Source: Cellvibrionales bacterium UBA2511
GTDB taxonomy: Bacteria; Pseudomonadota; Gammaproteobacteria; Pseudomonadales; Porticoccaceae
DNA: 9,359 nucleotides
NCBI GenBank assembly: GCA_002341315.1
Contig: DDNV01000088.1
Coordinates: 37,458-46,816, forward strand
Direction of reading: 5' to 3'
The notes beneath the pieces were generated by a model, which saw nothing but the letters and a program-made list of their open reading frames with translations, was not told the origin of the DNA and ran no database searches. Position numbers and translations under genes: made by a program. Each line of letters begins with the position of its first letter. Position 1 is the stretch's first letter. Shown in pieces: positions 7,312 to 9,359 of the stretch.

Positions 7312-8082
7312 TCAAAACCAGGAATTACCTTTGGCGGAGATGATAACAATTGTCGTGTTATCCTGGTTTGGCTTGTTGACCTGCTCCACTGTTTTCAGGA
7401 GCTTGGATACCAGCAGAGACGAGGTTTTACGCTTGTATTTGGTCACCAACTTTTCGATCTCATGGCCCTCAAGGGTATCCAGCCCATCGGAGGCCAAGAA
7501 TAGTTTATCACTTGGCCTCAACAGCCCCTCCCGGCTTTGCAAATCCATCAACGAAATATCATCAGCAGACAGGCAACTTCTCAAGGCATTACGCTGAGGA
7601 TCCATTCTTGCTTCCTCAGGACTGATACGACCAATCTCGGCCAACTCATCAAGTACTGCAGCCATGGAATGATCCTGGTTGAGTTTCTCGAGCCTGCCTT
7701 TGCCATAATAGTAAAGGTGGGAATCCCCGGCACTCACCCAATGAACATCGTTACCAACGACATAGACTGCAACCAGAGTGGTTCCCATCTCGGGCGGTGC
7801 ACCCTGCTCAGCGATTTCATTTCGTATGGCCTGGTGTGCTGCATCTAGTGATAACTGTAACGCCTCGGTGGGAGGGAGTCCTGACAGAGTCAAAAAATGA
7901 TTGATAAATGCGGTGGCGGCAACTGAGCTGGCTACAGCTCCGCCCTTGTGCCCCCCCATACCATCGCACAACACTACCAGACATCCCTCAGGATCAGACA
8001 CCTCCTCTACGCAGATTTCAAAGCAGTCTTCCTGGTAGTGACGAGCGCCCTGGATAGCCTCTCCGTGGATATCAAGCTTCAT
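7312..8082 (-). CDS. PP2C-family Ser/Thr protein phosphatase (PppA/Stp-like)
   Basis: The product is a 256-residue cytoplasmic metal-dependent phosphatase. The PP2C motifs occur in order: RHYQED with Asp19, CDGMGGHKGG with Asp40, MGTT at 99-102, SAGDSHLY at 117-124, QDHS at 136-139, SDGLDTL with Asp199, and QDNTTIVII with Asp241. All acidic metal ligands expected of the family are present, so it should be active, removing phosphate from Ser/Thr residues of the partner kinase and its targets. There is no extra domain and the length is normal. The ATG at 8082 lies 27 bp after the FHA gene stop with only a weak purine stretch, so translation may depend on the upstream genes. It is last in the kinase-FHA-PP2C operon. 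In type VI secretion loci the equivalent enzyme is PppA, but no secretion gene is visible here, so that symbol is withheld. Confidence 0.94.
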   Translation of the reverse strand: MKLDIHGEAIQGARHYQEDCFEICVEEVSDPEGCLVVLCDGMGGHKGGAVASSVAATAFINHFLTLSGLPPTEALQLSLDAAHQAIRNEIAEQGAPPEMGTTLVAVYVVGNDVHWVSAGDSHLYYYGKGRLEKLNQDHSMAAVLDELAEIGRISPEEARMDPQRNALRSCLSADDISLMDLQSREGLLRPSDKLFLASDGLDTLEGHEIEKLVTKYKRKTSSLLVSKLLKTVEQVNKPNQDNTTIVIISAKGNSWF

Positions 8083-8109
8083 GAGCGATAGCCCATCATC
8101 AGTGGAGGG

Positions 8110-8694
8110 TTACTCCCAATCAAAGCCATCACCACAGAGTTTTATAAACTTTAATGTGGTATTCCCCAGAGAAATCATGGCATCTTTGTTTAACTCACAG
8201 GAGGACAGCACCGGTTCGTTACCAACATAGGTGAGATTCTGACCACCTCCATGCTGGATATAGAACTTTTTGTTCTTGTGGTCATAGGCGATCAGACAAT
8301 GAGCCTTGCGAGAAACCTCTTCATCGCCAAAGTTCAGTTCTACGCCATTACTTTCCTCTCTACCAACCGGATTCATCCCATAACCAAGAGGGCGGCTCAT
8401 ACCCCGCCCCGGACCATCGACCACCACCAACCACCCCACCACAAATTCAGGGTGATAGGCAGTACCGCTGGAAACAGGAGTGGACGAGACTTCTTCACCA
8501 CTGGCACCCGGCCGAACCCGGCGCGTTACCGGGTTCACATCACCCACCAACCCAGCGGAAATAGTGGCTTCCGCAGCTGGAGAAGAGGGTGATGAATCGG
8601 CCCCGCTCTTTTTCACAGTAACATCCGTTGCCCCTCCTACCCGTCTAGTCGGATTATTGAAAAAACCTCGGTCATTTCCATCATCATTTGACAT
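8110..8694 (-). CDS. FHA-domain phosphothreonine-binding protein with disordered N-terminus
   Basis: The product has 194 residues. Residues 1-80 are polar, rich in Ser, Thr, Pro and Gly, and probably disordered. They contain two similar motifs, NPTRRV at 14-19 and NPVTRRV at 54-60, whose Thr16 and Thr57 could be phosphoacceptors. Residues about 84-187 form an FHA domain: GWLVVVDGPGRG entry, PVGRE with Gly111-Arg112, VSRKAH with Ser128 and His132, and Asn153 near the expected ligand-contacting Asn. FHA domains bind phosphothreonine peptides, so this protein probably reads marks made by the kinase encoded just upstream and removed by the PP2C downstream. AGGAGA lies 6 nt before the ATG, the best ribosome binding site in the operon, and the kinase stop is only 20 bp away. 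No output domain is present, so it is likely an adaptor. Confidence 0.9.
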   Translation of the reverse strand: MSNDDGNDRGFFNNPTRRVGGATDVTVKKSGADSSPSSPAAEATISAGLVGDVNPVTRRVRPGASGEEVSSTPVSSGTAYHPEFVVGWLVVVDGPGRGMSRPLGYGMNPVGREESNGVELNFGDEEVSRKAHCLIAYDHKNKKFYIQHGGGQNLTYVGNEPVLSSCELNKDAMISLGNTTLKFIKLCGDGFDWE

Positions 8695-8714
8695 GCTGAT
8701 TCTCCTGAAAAAGT

Positions 8715-9359
8715 TTATTGTCGGGTAGCGCTAATTTTTTTCCGATGACGGCCATCGGGATGTAACCGCAAATAAATCTCAAATGCCTCTGTTGTATTGA
8801 TCTGCTTGGCAGTTTCAAAATCACGATCATCCTGAACAGAATCTTTAGAAGCAGCGGCAGGTGCTCTGGGCTTACTGTCCACCACCCGTGCTCTCACCGC
8901 TGACGGATCCGGCTCAGATGGTTCAGTGCGGTTTTCAGCTACTCCCTCATCATGACTTACCGTGCTATCTGGTGCATTCTTCACAATCCGATGATCGGAA
9001 TCCGACTTATCAAGTCCCGATGCCATGAAAAACATGACAAAACCAACCACAACTCCAAACGTCACAGCCACCATACCCCAATGGAAGGATTTTTTTTCTC
9101 CTCGACTATTCGTGTTTTTGGAATTTTTCCCACGCTTGCTAACCGACCCATCCACCGCGGGAGAAGATAATCTGACTGTTGCCTGATCATCTACTGACGA
9201 TGAGTCCAGAGTGGGGACGGCCCCACCTCTTATGACCTCGAGCCATTCACCGACTGTCTGTGGCCGATCGCTTTCTTCAGGACTCAGGGCCCAATCCAGC
9301 GCATGCAAAAAAGCCGTATCAATGCTCTTTATACGGTCTACCAACTTGGGGAGCTGGTA
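8715..9359 (-). CDS. C-terminal part of a transmembrane Hanks-type Ser/Thr protein kinase, cut by the window edge
   Basis: The frame is open to the window edge, so only about the last 214 residues are visible. They start with the end of a kinase C-lobe, where LDWALSPEESDRPQTVGEWL matches the closing helices of PknB-type kinases, including the conserved Arg of the DRP motif. The ATP-binding and catalytic loops lie outside the window. A juxtamembrane linker follows, containing QATVRLS, a possible autophosphorylation and FHA-docking site. One membrane helix lies at about 9077-9012 (GMVAVTFGVVVGFVMFFMASGL), preceded by many basic residues, which places the kinase in the cytoplasm. The last 90 or so residues would be periplasmic: a polar stretch and then a segment with TTEAFEIYLRLHPDGRHRKK, resembling a short repeat seen in bacterial caspase-like proteins. 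A TTG at 9344 is internal and not the start. The operon continues directly into the FHA gene. Confidence 0.87.
   Translation of the reverse strand, partial: YQLPKLVDRIKSIDTAFLHALDWALSPEESDRPQTVGEWLEVIRGGAVPTLDSSSVDDQATVRLSSPAVDGSVSKRGKNSKNTNSRGEKKSFHWGMVAVTFGVVVGFVMFFMASGLDKSDSDHRIVKNAPDSTVSHDEGVAENRTEPSEPDPSAVRARVVDSKPRAPAAASKDSVQDDRDFETAKQINTTEAFEIYLRLHPDGRHRKKISATRQ

Noticed and set aside
7294..7326. 8-bp inverted repeat AATTCCTG/CAGGAATT across the phosphatase stop codon
   Set aside because: The loop is 17 nt, there is no T-run, and half of it is coding sequence. It may be chance.
1..9359. Mobile elements, CRISPR arrays, phage attachment sites, restriction or toxin-antitoxin genes
   Set aside because: No transposase, integrase, regularly spaced repeats or defence-type proteins were found. 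The kinase operon alone does not justify a defence call.

Overview
The window reads as a chromosomal stretch of a gammaproteobacterium, probably marine or salt-adapted. The release factor RF3 aligns from memory almost throughout with the Escherichia coli protein. The Na+/H+ antiporter is of the NhaD type, which is common in marine and haloalkaliphilic gammaproteobacteria. Base composition is moderate, with dense coding on both strands. The species cannot be named from sequence alone. No mobile element, CRISPR array, rRNA or tRNA was found.

Layout. Positions 1-2330 are read leftward: prfC (RF3), a likely terminator, a small two-helix HAMP-only membrane protein, and a doubtful fragment of another membrane protein at the left edge. 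Positions 2331-2791 are a 461-bp divergent spacer. Positions 2792-7057 are read rightward: nhaD, a 448-bp spacer with a good sigma-70-type promoter and a hairpin-rich leader, then a SulP/STAS anion transporter whose stop codon overlaps the start of a two-domain universal stress protein. A 254-bp convergent spacer holds several inverted repeats. Positions 7312-9359 are read leftward: a transmembrane Hanks-type kinase cut by the window edge, an FHA-domain protein and a PP2C phosphatase, closely spaced as one operon.

How the genes may work together. NhaD sets Na+ and pH balance. The SulP protein belongs to a clade that includes Na+-coupled bicarbonate carriers, so the middle block may link sodium, pH and inorganic anion uptake, with the Usp as a translationally coupled nucleotide-binding partner. 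This is inference. The right block is a complete write/read/erase set for Ser/Thr phosphorylation (kinase, FHA reader, PP2C eraser). Such sets accompany type VI secretion and other envelope functions, but the target system would lie beyond the right edge.

The two most unusual items are the SulP leader and the kinase-FHA-PP2C operon. In the leader, one 5-nt segment can pair with either of two identical partners, and a 10-codon upstream ORF ends in Pro-Pro-stop. In the operon, TRRV/TVRL-like threonine motifs recur in the disordered parts, and the kinase tail carries a short repeat of the kind seen in caspase-like and related bacterial signalling proteins.
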